From: Tetraselmis striata
Taxonomy: Eukaryota > Chlorophyta > Chlorodendrophyceae > Chlorodendrales > Chlorodendraceae
DNA: 64,000 nucleotides
Direction: 5' to 3'
Assembly: GCA_006384855.1 (NCBI GenBank)
Contig: VCJN01001862.1
Location: forward strand, 371,001-435,000
Both the position numbers and the translations under genes were made by a program. The notes below the pieces were generated by a model. The model did not search any database and was not told where the DNA came from. It was given only the letters and a program-made list of their open reading frames with translations. This document shows, one piece after another, positions 1-13,096 of the stretch (the stretch's first letter is position 1; every line of letters begins with the position of its first letter).

Positions 1-47
1 GTTTTGTTTTTTCGCCCCCGGGACAGGACTGGCACCAGTGAAACCCT
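1..47 (-). repeat. LINE 3'-end fragment
   Basis: These bases match the 3' end of the LINE at 39.33-39.38 kb and the copies at 10.4 and 60.8 kb, including the CCCCCGGGACAGG core next to a T-rich run, which is the poly(A) tail on the minus strand. The match stops near base 47. It is a severely 5'-truncated insertion or a piece cut by the window edge. Confidence 0.7.
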
Positions 48-1012
48 AAACGCTCTCCCTGTAACCAAAAAGTACAATGATACAGGGTAGGCGGCGATAT
101 GGCTTGCGCTAGGTCTTGCTGAATGCCCCGCCCAACCAGTCTTTGGGTTAGGGCTGCGCGAGCACCGTGAAGAGCACCTGTCTAGATTATCCCAGGAGCC
201 GCTAAATATTTACCCACTGAACACATCGCTGCGTACGTCTAGATTGTCCGGCAGTCGCTACCCGCAGCGGCACCGGCGATAGAACGCCATCAGCCCAAGA
301 CGGCTGGGCGATATCAGGTCACTTCAGGTCGTCTGCTCAAAACTTCACCCGTTGTCACGTAAATATACGCCCGCAGTCCAGGCGCGTAGTGAGCATCGGC
401 CACAGCTGACGTTCTGCTACAAACGACAAGGCGATAGCTGAATGCTATGAACTTTGTTGCTTTCCAAGCTGGTGCATACCCTAGTACGAGTAAAGCCGTT
501 TCATGGGATCCCACACGTCGCACCCTGATCGTCCAACGGCAGTATAGCCATACAATTGTCCCACTCTGCTGGCAGTCAACAATGGAAACGACGGCGGTCC
601 ATGCCGCGGTGCCGGCGCGCGGCAGAAAGAAAACCGCGAATAGGAATCCGCCCTGCCTGCCTGAGGTCCAATGTAGACAGAACCGAGGCACTTGTTCGTG
701 GTATGTGTTGCTGATGAGCCCGATATGAGAAGGGTGTGTGCAGGTGTGTCGGCACTCACAGATACAATAGTACAGTCAGTGGCATACTGAAAAATAATGA
801 TATTTATACAAACCATTGGTTTTGTGCCCTTCCCAATAAAACAGACAATAGGGTACTGTAGCTAATCAGATGCAAAGTTCATGACATAATGCTGAAAAAT
901 ATTTCTTGAGCTGCGAACTCGAGAGTACTGGAAATTGGCACGGCATCACGCGGCTTCCCATTTAAATAATCAAACATCGGAGCCCTGGCTGCAAGCGCAC
1001 AGCATTATCGAG
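48..1012. other. intergenic, no gene seen
   Basis: I see no supported gene. Short open frames here overlap on both strands and lack recognisable motifs. This is the region downstream of the minus-strand glycosyltransferase gene. Confidence 0.5.
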
Positions 1013-1034
1013 CCCCCCCCCCCCCCCCCCCCCC
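1013..1034. repeat. poly(C) tract, 22 bp
   Basis: Homopolymer about 90 bases downstream of the glycosyltransferase stop codon. It reads as poly(G) on the gene's sense strand. Confidence 0.9.
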
Positions 1035-1123
1035 AGCCTTGACATGATAGCAAGTCAAGGCACGCCCCCTCGGTGGCGGACTGGCTTGAAGCTGTTTGCC
1101 GCGGCATAACATCGTGCGGCTAA

Positions 1124-4100
1124 CTAATCCGCGTACGGGTTGCGGCACTGCTGCTCCCCCGCGCCGCAGTGGCTGTCCCTCTGCAGCGCCTCCTGCCCCG
1201 CGAGCGCCTTCTCCTGCTGCTCCGCGAGCGCCTCCAGGTAGGCGCGGAGCGCGCGCTGGCGGGAGCGCGAGTAGCTGGTGGTCTTCTGCATGGAGCCGCC
1301 GGTGAAGCGGTACCAGTACAGGGAGTGCGCCACCACCATCAGGTTGTACCCCTGCAAGCAGCGGAGGCGGCAGCGGGCGGCGGGTGTGAGCCAAGCCACT
1401 ACAGAATCTCCAACACTGCACCACTTCATCCAGCTGCGTGACAGAATCATTGTCACAGTCAGGGCGGCCAGGCGGGCCGGAACCTTGAGAGCAGCGCGCG
1501 AGTAGATCTCCCAATCCTCGTACCCGATCCCGCGGTCCTCGCTGTAGCCCCCAATCTTCAGGAACGTGCTCTGCAAAGAGCAGCCGCGGGGAGCGGAGTT
1601 GATTGGCAGATGGGGAGACCGGTGGGGCGGGTAATCCGAAGCGCGAGCACGCAAGACGCCAGAATCCAGCAAGGCGTTCCCAGTGCAAAGACTTCGCGCG
1701 GATGTCGCCATGCAGGCTCAGGGGCGTCGCACCTTGCGGAAGAAAGAGTTCGCGTCGCCAAAGCAGTTCTTGAAGATTCCCACATCCGCAGAGCCCCTGC
1801 GAGCACGGCGGCACTGCGTCAGGACGCACAGCACCGGGCGGCAGGTACTCCTCCATATGTCCCAGCGGGAGAGCTCGAGTGCACGACTCCCTCATTGCTG
1901 CGTCGTCTCCGGAGCACGACGGTGACGAGAGTCGATTGTGGTCTCTCGTCGAATTTGGTCTAGCGAAGAGCGACTAGGTGTCGTTTCAAGACGCTCGAGA
2001 AATACCGCTGGATTGGTCGGAGACGTTCGGTGAGTCGTCGGTCTTCCAGAGACATCGGGATTCCAGCCGACTACGAGTACGCGCGAGAGCCGGCCGAGGC
2101 CGAGGCCGAGACCGAGGCCGCTGGGGTCCGTGCGGCAGGGCGGGAACTCACCCCAAGAAGACGAATGAAGGGGAGCGCTTGAAGTTTTTGTCGAGACCCT
2201 GCGGCAGCTCGATTTGGCTGCACATGGGGACCTTGACGGGCGGCAGCGCGGGATAGTTCTCGCCCCACACAAAGTCCACGAAGGAGGTCAGGATGTCGGC
2301 GCCGGTACTCTCGGCAGCCTGCACAAAGTACTCGACCTGCACAACGCGCGGCGGACGTCAATGGCGTGCGCTCGCGGGGGCTTGCCGGCACGACCTCGGG
2401 TCGAGTTTCCAAAAGGCATCGAGCAAGCAGTGTTGTGTCGACATGGAGGTCGGCGCTGTTGTGCAAGACCGGGCTGACCAGGGAGATGATCAAGTTGCCC
2501 TCTCCCCCCCGGGGTAGTCCGGATTGGTTGAGCGCACCTCGAAGGGCTTGGCCACGTTGTCGTCGTCCATGAAGAGGATGTACTCGCCGCGGGACTCGCG
2601 GACGCCGCGGTTGCGCGCGGCGCCGAGGTAGCGGTTCTTCTCGCGCAGCAGCGACCAGCCGCGCTTTGCGAAGTCGTACTGCTGCTCTACTTGGTCGAGG
2701 ACGGCCGGAACCTGGGGGCAGCCGCACAGCCGGGCGCAGGGTGAGACCGCTCGCCTTACGCCGCCGCCTATATTTCATACATGAAATGCGGCGGCGTGCA
2801 TGCGTGGATGTATTCATGCGCAATTTTTGCGAATTGAGACAAGCGCTATTGCGACAATTCCAAGGGGAGCACGCGGGGCAGGGCGGGGGGGGGGGGGGGG
2901 GGGGGGGGGCGGTTACGTCTGCATTCGGACTGCCATCATCAACCACCACCAGCTGAATGTTTGGGTACGTTTGCTCCGCCACACTGGCGACGTTCGCCGA
3001 CAAGAAAGGGGAGACAGCACGAGGGCGGGGGGAAGGGGGGGGGGGGGGGGGTTCGTCAAATTTCGGGTGAAGCTGGCTCATACGTGGATTGCCGCTTGGG
3101 CCAGGGGTTGTGGTCATTTCGTGCCGGGAGGCGAGTCACGGAGAACCCCTCACCTCCGCACAGCCAGCGGCAGCAGCTTTGGGCGATTGTAGTGCGTGAT
3201 GACGACCGTCACGAGGGGCCGCTCGTACGGCGGGAAGAGCGGCGTGTACTGATGAAGCCCCTTCAGCCGGCGCGAAAACGCCTCGTCTGGGGCGCCGGGG
3301 AAGGGGTCGGGCACGTAGCCACTCAGGCGGCGCGTCGGGTGTCCCCAGAGGACAGCCGGCTATCCAAGCGGGGCGCTGGCCTTAGTTCAGTGGCCGATCT
3401 GTTTACTCGTAAGACTTACCGAGCGTTGACCATCGACGTTCAACGGCCGAATGTCCTTCGTCGACCGGCCGACTACGCTCGAGATGAAAAACATACTGTG
3501 ACGACACCGACTATCAATACAGCTGGTCGTCGCCACGGGCGGCCGATAGTCAAACCGCGCACACGAATTTGTTTGACCGCGGTTAAAGGTTGCGCGCGCA
3601 CCGTTGTGGCTCTCGAGAGCGTAACCCAGCTGCTGCGCGGACCAGCGCGCCACGCGCGTGGCCTGGCGCGACGCCACCTCGCTGCGCCAGCCCGTCTCAT
3701 TGTTCCGGCGCGTCTCGGCCTGCCAGACAAAAGACGCACGCCCTCAATGAGTAAGAAATCCCGGGTATCCGCTACCTGGCGGCGCAGTGTCAAAATGTAA
3801 TATTTCTTAGCTATAAGAGAGTTTACATATATATGAGGGCAGACGAGGGCCATATTTGGCGGCATGGCCACCCTGCTCGGTGGCATGCCCTGCCAAGCGG
3901 GGCACCGACCTTCGCCTCTGCCCTGATGGGGTCGCCTTTCAGCTCCGCCGCTGGGGGGCGCGCCCTGACAGCCTCGGCAGAGGTGGTGATGACCACGCCC
4001 GCCACCATCTTGCTGATGGTGCGCGGGGCGGGGTCCTCCGCGTCCTCAATGCCCTGCGCGGTCGCCGTGGCCGCAGTCAGCATTGGAAGGCACATTATCC

Positions 4101-6165
4101 TGCACTGAAATGGCTTGGCCCTTCCATGTGTGTAGTATTTCCTGTCGTTTCTCAATCTCGATGCTCACAGACACACCACAAATGGCCCTATCAAGTGCTG
4201 ATGGGAACCTTGCCGTAGCCAGGCAGTGGTTTTTTACATCATTGTTTATACTATTGTTTAACATATCATCGTTTAATAGGTCATATTAAGATATAATATG
4301 AATGTGTGATATATCACATCATATGCTGAAAATGTTTAGTACATATCATCATCGTTGTTTATTACCCCCATGGGAGAGAAGAAAATCTCTCAGGAATCAA
4401 TGAGAAACACTACAAACAATCATCGACCTCGATCGACTTTTGACTAGAAGCTGCAATATAATGATTACTTTTGAGACCTCCGAACCCGATTCGATGGGGA
4501 TTGAAGTAGCAAAGTGATCAGGCGCATTTGGGGACGGCTGATGGGGACCTGGAAGAGCTCCGTGGCGGTGCCGTCGTAGGTGAAGACCTCGCGCCGGATG
4601 TGGTGGGTGTGCCACTGCAGGTGATTCAGCCACGTCGCTACAAAGGAGGGCATACATGATTCAGAAGGTCAGCCGCGTGTCAGGCCGGAGCAGTCCTGGG
4701 AGCTTGGATGGGTCGACACCCGCGCAGACACAGGGGATGCACGCGGGGCGGGCGCACCAGAGGCGGTCGCCAGCTCCACCTCGTCCTGCGCCGACTGCAG
4801 GGCGGCGCGGCGCCCGTGGAAGGCGTCCAGCATGGCGTGCATGATGGCGTCGGTGTCGGTGGGGCTGACAAACGGCGAGGCTGCCGGGTCGCTGGACGTC
4901 ACAAACGTCTCGAGTACCTGCCAGCGGCAACCAGAGAGCGCACGTCAGCCAGCACGCAGCGCATACATTCTCAAAGCAGCCGCATCCGCAGCTGCAGTGT
5001 GTCAGCAACATGGCTTGTTGAGATGTACTTCTTCTGTCAACTTGCTTAGCCCCCCCCCCCCCCCCCCCCAACACCAACACACCCACCCACAGGTGTCTGT
5101 GTGCGGTCCGCTATTTGAAAAGCGATAGAGAGAGAAAAGGGACACTGCGACATGGAAACCACTGATCTCTGGTGACTAAAGAGCATCACGGAGCCCAATC
5201 AATTATTACGGGGAGAGAGAGAGAGAGGACTTTCTCAGTTTTTTGTACTGTTGAATATACGAAGGTGGTCTGGAATAAATGAGAAGGTAGCGCGTGCCAA
5301 GTGCGGTCCACAAACATAGCCTACTCAAGCAAGGCGCATTGGCTCCAAAACTACCGGTGCGGACAGATTAACATGTGAGCTATCACACCCCACCGCCACG
5401 GACTCTTGCCATTCAATATACGTTTATCGAATCAAGCAGTCACGGACGGACGCACCTTCGCGGCGTCCCCTGCTGCGGTGAGCACCGTGGTGGACCCCGC
5501 GGCCCGGGCGGCTGCCTGAGCGGCCACGACCCGGCGTACCAGCACCATCGTGGCGCTGCCGCGGAAGCGCGAGGCCTGCATCAGGACGGTGCGCCCCGGA
5601 GCGGAGGCGTGCTCCACTGCCTTCTCCGCTGGCCCGCGCGCGACCGCCCACTCAAACGCCCAGCGGCTCTTCTTTGCGAGGTGCTTGATCTGTCGCGCTG
5701 CGTGCGGCTCCGTCTTGGGCTGCGGACAGGTGGGACAGGCGCAATCGGGGGTCGGTTCCCGATATCTCGTGGGTTCATGCCCAGGTAGGGGGAGACCAAG
5801 AATCCTCCCCAGGAGAGCCAAACGGAGGGATGTAGAGAGTCGAAAAGCAAGGAACTGCCGTCTTTCCCGGGGGGGGGGGGGGGGGGGGGGGGGGGTCGCA
5901 AGGGTTGCAAGAAACAGGGCGCACATCAGCACCCAGGAGGAAGAAGGTGAACGCCGTGCTGTTCAGCGCCTCCTCGCCCAGCATGCCGGACAGCTTGGTA
6001 GCCGTCTCGCAGGCCGTCAGCACGTCGGCTGTGACGTACTTGAAGCGGTCCAGGTCGGCGTCGTCCTCCTTGCTGACCTGGCAGGCCAAGGTTTAGGAGG
6101 GCCACAAGGAGCACGCAAAGCGAGTCAACAGATGCGCCGCCGCCCTCTTATAATATTGCTGAAAA

Positions 6166-6196
<31 letters not shown>

Positions 6197-8550
6197 ACAC
6201 TCATTGGCAGTGCAAAACACAGACCCGGGCAGAACCTCTCCTTCGTAATTAATCTGCATGCTGCACGGATACCACCCTCACTCTCCACAGACATGCACAC
6301 CTAAACATGTACGGGTGCCGGCGGACCTTTGTGAACCCTTGTTATAAGCCTAGAATTAGGCTTGCACGCAACCCATAGGAACACTCGCTATAGTTTTGTC
6401 TGGAACTGACCTCAGGCAGGTAGGGCAGGTTCTTATTCACAATGCTCTAGTTACCACATCGGCGCCGGTATCCTTCACACATTGATATGTGCATGTGATT
6501 GTCGGTGCTGGCTCTCTAACAAAGAAAATGTCATATTATAATAAGGAACAGATGCATAGTGGCGGCGCATGTGCCCATCTCTCCCCCTTTCCATTCACCA
6601 TTTCACTGACGAAGTAGCGCGCGCACCGTGCGGCTGACTTGGCTGTTGGCATTTTTGCCGCTGGACACGCTCTTCCCCAGCACCCCGCTCCCGGGGCCCT
6701 CGATGATGAACACAAACTGGCGCGCCGCACCCTCCGCCAGCGGCGCCGCCCCGCTCGCGCTCGCCTTGGCGGCCTCTATCTGACGGACATCGGCCAGAGG
6801 CAGCGGCTGCGGCAGGTTGAACGTCGTCCACGGCATCCTGAGCCACGGTGAGGCGGCACGCAGGTCAGCCATCCAGCTCCCGAACAGGAGCAGGGGCTTA
6901 TGCAGGCAGGAAGGCTCTTGCAGGCGCGAGGCAGCTGCGACCTCCAGTTGCGGTCCTTCATCCACTGGTCGAAGTAGGGGGAGGAGGTGATGACGTGGTC
7001 CACCAGCCGAGCGCTCTCGTGCTCGATGAAGTTGATCTCCAGTTCGTCCACATTCTGCGCGCCGCAGGGGTGCGAGGCGCCGCGCCAGCATCAAGACAGC
7101 GAGCGGCGTACTGAGGGGGGTGCGGGCTGGGTACTGCACGGAGGATGGAGATCGGTAGCCAGGAGCGGCGGCGCGCACCTTGAGCCCAGGGCCGCCGCCC
7201 TTGGTGGTCAGCCACAGCAGCGGGAGCTGCGAGCTCATGATCAGCAGCGTGTCGCGCAGCCCAGAGACCGGGATGTCCTGCAAGAGGAGCACAAGAGAGT
7301 TGTGGTTAGCACCGCCCCAGCTGCAGCTTCCGTGCAACCAGTGCGATCTTCACCGCCGACGGCGCTGCTGAACTCAAAGTAATCCCACGTACAGGTGCCA
7401 CAGCACCACCGTATGAGAACCCTCAAATTGGGCTTGCATGCAACCTATTAGAACATTTGCTATAGTTTTACGAGGGTTTCGTCTACATTTGACCTCTGGC
7501 AGGCAGAGCAGGCAGGGCAGGCTCTCATTCGAAGTGTTCATATCACTGCGTTGGCACCCATGGTCGGTACCATAAATACAAGTTGGGTCCTGGGTTCATT
7601 AAAACACATATTATTTTTCGCAAAGGCGAAAAATGAAGACGGATGCAGGCAGAGGGAAGAACCATGGAACACTCGCGAAGGCACCATGGAATACGTTTAA
7701 CAGGAAGATATCAACAATCACGATGGTGGATATTCCTCATTAGAACGCCAAGAATAAGAAATATACACAATAAACACGATACCTCAAAGCACTTTATGTT
7801 TCTGGCTGCCGAAGGCGGTTGTGCGAGGTGGCATATGAGCAGAGGAAAAGGGAAGGGGGGGGGGGGGGGGGGGTGAGAGCGAGGCATGGCGCTTCAGAGA
7901 CCTGATGCTTTGCCAGTGCGCTGAAATACGGCAGCCCGTGGCCGTCGTGGAAGAAGACGATGTCGAAGGACGGGTTGCCGGCGCTGACCCAATCGGACAG
8001 CCAGGCGTATGTCTCAAAGCTCTGCGCCAGGTTGGCGGGCAGGTAGTAGTGCTGCGTGTAGTAGATGATCTGCAGCTGGATGCCCTCCTCCAGCAGCGCC
8101 TCCTGCCACACCTCTGCCACAGTTCGCCCCAGGGGGGGGGGGGGGGGGGGCAACAGCAGCAGCATTGCTCCAGTCAGGCGCGAATCGATAGAGAGCAGAA
8201 TGCCTAGTGGCAAGTGATGACAGCGGGAGGTGCTTGTAGAGAAACTTCCCCACCATGCATCCCCAACTGACATTGCCAGCGCGATCCGGAGTGGAAATCA
8301 AGGCCGGGCGGTGTCGGTTATCATGGTACATGCTTCATCAGCACGGGCCGGGCGAGCCCGAGGGCGCGGCGCTTTCCCACGCGCAGAGTCCCCCGGGCGC
8401 CCCACTATGGCAGAACCTAGAATGAGAGCCCTGACAACTGCCGCAACCACGACACTGCCCCGACCACGACGCCCGCCCCCTGCTCCCCTCAAATGCTCAT
8501 ACATATCCCGCAAGCAGGTATGCCCGGTGTTGCTGTGGAAAGCGGGGGGT

Positions 8551-8593
<43 letters not shown>

Positions 8594-9618
8594 CGCACTG
8601 CGCAGCTCCATGTCGCGCTGCTCGCCCATGTTAAAGATGAGCGTCACCTCGTGCTTCTGCGCCGCCAGCTGGCGCGCCACCGTCAGCCCGGGGATCACCA
8701 CGTCCTGCGGGGCAACGGAGCAACAAGGGGGGGATGGGTAGGTGACTGACGGCTAGCAGAGAGCTCACACTCAGCATGGCGCCATGCTGAGCCGGCCTGC
8801 CTGGAGATGGTGCCGGTCGTGGTGCGTGGGGAGGGGGGCACTGCCAGCACTCACCAGATCATCATGGAAGGAGGAGCCCAGGACCTGCGCGCTGGCGACC
8901 GCGATCCGCATCTTGTGCGGCGCCTCCTGCCCGCCCACCTGCACCCGGAACGTGCACACATCAGCGTGCCCCCTCGCCCGCCCAGCGCCCCCCTCCCCTA
9001 GCTCATTGGCAGCAGGGCGTGAGAGAGGCGCTGCGAGCGGGGCCAGGAGGGGAGATGGGAAACGAGTCGCACCAGCTCTGTGTAGGCTGGCCGCCCTGGC
9101 ACCTCATGCTCCAGCTCAAACACGCAGTCTGGGCCGGCAAACCCCCTGGGGCGGGGTGTGTTCATCAGGCAGTCAGTGGTCATCGACGCGCGCTGCAGCA
9201 GGCTGGCTGAATGGGTAACAGGCAAGGGGGTGGGTGGGTGGGGGGGGGGGGGGGCCGGGGCTGCGCTTGTGTAGTTAAGCCCCCCCCCCCCCCCTGGCAC
9301 AGTTAGGTCGCGTATTTTATTTGCACTATGAACTCTTATACACTGTGCAAATATAATATGGCTCCTGTGTGAGATGCATTTCTTCAGGCTTACGGCTTAT
9401 CTGGCGACTGGGGCCGAGAGGAAGGGGCGGGGCGGCAGGATGGGGCAGGATGGGGCGCCAGCTGACAGGGGCAGGCACCTGTAGCAGTTGCAGATGCCGC
9501 GGGTGCAGGCGCCCTGCCGGTAGCACTGGTTGGGGCAGCCGATGGCGAGTGCGACCGGCAGGGGCGCCAGCAACGCCGCCAGCGCCAGCAGCACCAGCAG
9601 CGGCCGGCGGCTCGTCAT
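1124..9618 (-). CDS. secretory EGF-GT4-GT2 two-domain glycosyltransferase, 22 exons
   Basis: Predicted 1,021-residue enzyme of the secretory pathway that transfers sugars from nucleotide-sugar donors; acceptor unknown. Exons (minus): 9618-9479, 9145-9103, 8938-8855, 8704-8599, 8113-7902, 7277-7179, 7054-6942, 6837-6607, 6072-5925, 5719-5456, 4917-4758, 4637-4549, 4104-3910, 3719-3602, 3472-3420, 3359-3154, 2983-2917, 2711-2538, 2336-2152, 1796-1733, 1570-1484, 1351-1124. All phases agree and donors are mostly GTGCGC or GTGAGT. Residues 1-25 are a signal peptide. Residues 27-55 form an EGF-like six-Cys module split by intron 1 (CPNQCYRQGAC, CNCY, GFAGPDC). A GT4 fold runs from about residue 62 (MRIAVASAQ, FDIVFFHDGHGLPYFSALAK, SPYFDQWMKDRNW) to about 560. 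A GT2 GT-A fold starts near 733 (VTVVITHYNRP, VVVDDGS), with the metal motif MDDDN near 825 and GYEDWE and YWYRFTGGSM further on. The two-domain order is known from bacterial glycosyltransferases. The least certain parts are the GT4 C-terminal half and the link between the domains. Confidence 0.88.
8544..8591. repeat. poly(G) tract, about 47 bp (intronic)
   Basis: The longest homopolymer in the window, with one T near its left end. On the sense strand of the glycosyltransferase gene it is poly(C) starting about seven bases after the exon-4 donor (GTGCGAACC). Other tracts in this gene's introns are at 2885-2909, 3035-3050, 5870-5895, 7857-7873, 8131-8150 and 9241-9254 (C on the sense strand) and at 5050-5069, 6168-6196 and 9281-9294 (G on the sense strand). 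Confidence 0.9.
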
Positions 9619-10395
9619 GCCGCTGGGCTGCGTCGCTCCTGCTGCTGCACGCCCTGCAATGGCCCAGTCCAGCCCCCGGTAATGTCAGCCGACAGCGCCG
9701 ACTGCAAGAAGAAAGTTGGGCGTGCTTCGCAAACGGACCAGCGTCTCGAGCACTGGTACACATCTTCACACTGTCACTAGACACCACCACCGGCGGCTTG
9801 CGCCCCCCCCCCCCCCCCCCCTCCCCCCCAACGCGCCCTATGCCTCTGCGCTCCTTTCCCCTGGATCGCGTTCCTGCGCTTGCCGCTGGCCCCGCTGCAT
9901 TCCCAGGCGACAACGCGCTTGCTCGCCACGACCGACGAGGTTTGACCGGCGAGTACTCTCGTACACGAGGTTGATAGGTCGCGCCCAGCGGGGAAACAGT
10001 CCGCCTGGCAAACAGTCCCCTGAGGGGGGGGGGGGCGGGGAGAGAGAGAGGCAGCGGGACGGAAGTCACCTCGCCGGAAGAGTCACAAGGCACCAGAAGT
10101 ACAGTACGCTACGAGTAGCAGGTGCGAGGATGGAACTCGACTGATCGCCAAGGCGCGCCTGTACCGCGGTCGAAGAGAGTCGAAGAGAGCAACCGCGGTT
10201 CCCGACCCGGCCAGTCGCTGGCTGATGTGTTTGGTTACACGCGGTAGGGTCGCTGCCCTGCTGTCCGGCGCGCTGTCGCTACCCGTAAAGGTAGTACTGT
10301 ATAACAGGGCACCGTATGGCGCGGGTTCCTGTAGTACAAGCAGCAGTTGTAGCATTTGAATGTCCCGCGGGGCGAAAACTAAAAGCATATTTGAG
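9619..10395. other. upstream region of glycosyltransferase gene
   Basis: Contains a poly(C) run near 9804-9820 and a short G run near 10025. It should hold the promoter and 5' UTR of the minus-strand glycosyltransferase gene, but I recognise no defined element. No gene seen. Confidence 0.4.
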
Positions 10396-10526
10396 CATAT
10401 TTGAGCTTTTGTTTTTTCGCCCCCGGGACAGGACTGGCACCAGTGAAACCCTTGCAGCGTCTCTACGACGGCCGTTTAGGCAGCAATCCAGTTACGGAAA
10501 GCCCCGGGTAGGCCATATTTGAGCTT
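10396..10526 (-). mobile_element. 5'-truncated LINE insertion with 13-bp target duplication
   Basis: Bases 10409-10513 match the last ~105 bases of the LINE at 39.3 kb in reverse orientation, with the poly(A) tail (T run on plus) at the left. The 13-base CATATTTGAGCTT occurs directly at both ends (10396-10408 and 10514-10526), as expected for target-primed reverse transcription. Confidence 0.85.
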
Positions 10527-10754
10527 ATTTGAGTGTTGCAGCTACGCAGCATGTACTGGCAGTACCTACTACCGCACCCGTCCTGGTATATGGACGGCTA
10601 ACGGACGTGAACCCCGGTACACCTATAGTGCACCTAGGTGCACTAAATAGTTAAATAGAATTTCTGAGCAACGGAGGTCGTCCCAACCGTAACCAACGGT
10701 CAGGCCTCGTAGCTGACACCCCAAGGCAGCTGGGATATAGTTTTCGCGGCGGGG

Positions 10755-13096
10755 GTGGGCCATATATCCACAATGCGCATGCGATGCATGGGCCCAGCAG
10801 ATCACGGGCTCCGCCGCCGCCACCACCACCACCTGCCCACCATGCGGCTGCCCCTCGGAACGGCCATTACTGTCCGTTTCGGTGATATAACCGACGCCGC
10901 CAAGAAGGTATGGGTTGCTGCCCACCCAGGGGAGCCCGTGGCGGGTGTCACGCTGCGCGGCGTCGTCTGTGGCCGCTCTGGCGCGTGGCATCGCGTCACT
11001 TTCGCCAAAGATCACCCTGAGATAGAGCGTGAGGTCAGCCTCAAGGCTGCCGCCCTCGTCCCCCCCGCCCCAGCAGCGGCCCCGCGGAGCACATGCGGGT
11101 GGGTCCGACCACCGTTGACTTGAAGGAGGTGCAGGCGGCCAACCAGCAGCTGCTGGATGCGTTTGCGGACGCCGATGCCGAGCCCGCTGGTGACTCCGCC
11201 GAACCCGACGAATATCCCGCGGCACCAACCCCTCGCCCCACCCCCACCGAGCTTCCGCCGCCTGACTGGGAACCCGCCTCTTGCTACCGCTGTCAGCGTG
11301 AGCTGGCCTGAGCGTACCCCCCACGTTCCGGCCACTACCGCCGCAACCACAGTGAGGCGGCGCAGGCGGGCGGGGCATGGCACTTTTGGCAGTGGTTCCC
11401 CCTCGGCGCGATGTCGCGCGCCGTCGATGCCATGAACCAGCGCCGCCACACCGAGAAGGGGGGGAGCAGTGTCGTCCCCTTCTCCCTGGCGGAGTTCAAG
11501 GTCTTCCTGGCGGTTCTACTCGCGATGACGCTTCACTCGACGGTGTCGCTGGAGGAGCTGTGGGACAACCCTGCAGTGCCCTCCATCAAGGCGCTGCCCA
11601 CCCGCGATGGCTTCGCTGCGCTGATGACACAGCGCCGCTTCAACGAGTGGCGCGCCTACTTTCGCTTCTGGGGCGACCCTGGGGACCTGCCTGACAGTCG
11701 GTACAGCGAGACATGCCAGGACTGGGTGGAGGCGCTGAACGACTACTGGTACAACATGTTCGCCCCCTCGACCATACTGTGTCTGGACGAGACCGTCTTC
11801 CAGTGGATCACCCTCTGCGGCAACCTGCACCTCACATGGCTTCCCAACAAGCCCCACCCCCTGGGATGGATGTTGAAGACGTTGGCCTGCGCCATGACGA
11901 GCTGCATCATCCGGATGGAGCTGTCTCTACGCAAGCAACTGATGGCGCTGAAGCCGCTGGCGTCTACCTACAAGGCCACCGTGGCTGTCACTCTGCGCCT
12001 GACGGAGCCATGGTGGCACACCCAACGCATCCTGGTGGCGGACTCCTGGTTTGGTTCAGTTGCCACAGCTCTAGAGATGTACGCACGCGGCATCTACAAC
12101 GTCATGGCGGTGAAGATGGGCCACGCTGGCTACCCCAAGCAACGCCTCATTAGTGCTGTGGCAGGAGCGCGCTTGAACTTTGCGTCATTGCAAAAGGAGC
12201 ATGATGTTCCTGGCAAGCCTGCTGGTGAGCGCTGCATGGTCTATGCCTCCGCCTGGCAGGATACCCAACCCATGCTCCTTGTGCATACATGCTGCAGTGA
12301 TGCTATCACACCGCCTGTGGAGCGACTGAAGTGCAAGTACAAGGACGGCCGCGTACACAAGTACCGCTACGAGGTGGAGCAACGGGAGAGCCACGCCACC
12401 TATCGGCAGCACTTCAACGCGGTGGACATCAACAACAAGCTGAGTGTGGGCCCCCACTCTGTTGCCACTGGCTGGGGCCCCCGTAGTGCTGTGCTCCGGT
12501 TCTAACTGTACACCGTTGCAGTGGCCGAATCCAACGCCTACCTGTGCTACACTTCTTTCACCAACAACAAGGACAGCATGACGCGTCATGAGTGGAAGTG
12601 CGCCATGGCGGACGCGCTGGTTGCGGAGGGGAGGGCTGAGATGATGGGCTCTGCATCTGGCCTCCACAGCACCTCGCCTGTCCCCCGCAGCCGTGCAACT
12701 ACCCGCAGCTCAAAGAGCTCTCATTGCAGTGCTCCTAGTCCCTTTGATACTGAGACAGGTGACGGACCCTCAAGAGTGCCCCGCGCGTTTGATGAGGGTT
12801 GGCGCACAAAAGGCACCAAGCGCACAGCTACGATGTACTCCGCTCCCAACCCTGAAAACACCCCCAGCAAATACAAGGATGGCAAAGAACGCGCCAAGCG
12901 TAGGCAGTGTGTGGAATGCCGCCGCAACCTGGTCCGTAGCATTTGCTCTGACTGCGGCGCCCCTGTGTGCTCATCCCTCTGCACCCGCCCATGCTTCGCG
13001 AGGCATGTTGCAGCCCACCTGCAGGCGGATGGCTGGGCCAAGATTGGACCCGCCAACCCTCCCACCATCAACACCAACCGTGTACTGGACATGTAA
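10755..13096 (+). pseudogene. piggyBac-like transposase, inactivated
   Basis: DDE transposase of the piggyBac (DDE_Tnp_1_7) family. An N-terminal region at about 10840-11090 looks like a small Tudor-like module (LPLGTAITVRFGD, GAWHRVTF). A one-base frame change near 11090 leads into a Pro-rich linker. The catalytic core at 11.4-12.5 kb shows the three expected acidic sites: LCLDETVFQW, LVADSWFGSVATA and HFNAVDINNKLSV. The C-terminal Cys-rich finger (CVECRRNL, CSDCGAPVC, HVAAH) ends at 13096. Two in-frame stops break it, TGA at 11309-11311 and TAA at 12503-12505; reading continues in the same frame after each. I could not identify terminal inverted repeats or flanking TTAA sites with confidence, so element limits are not given. 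Confidence 0.85.
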
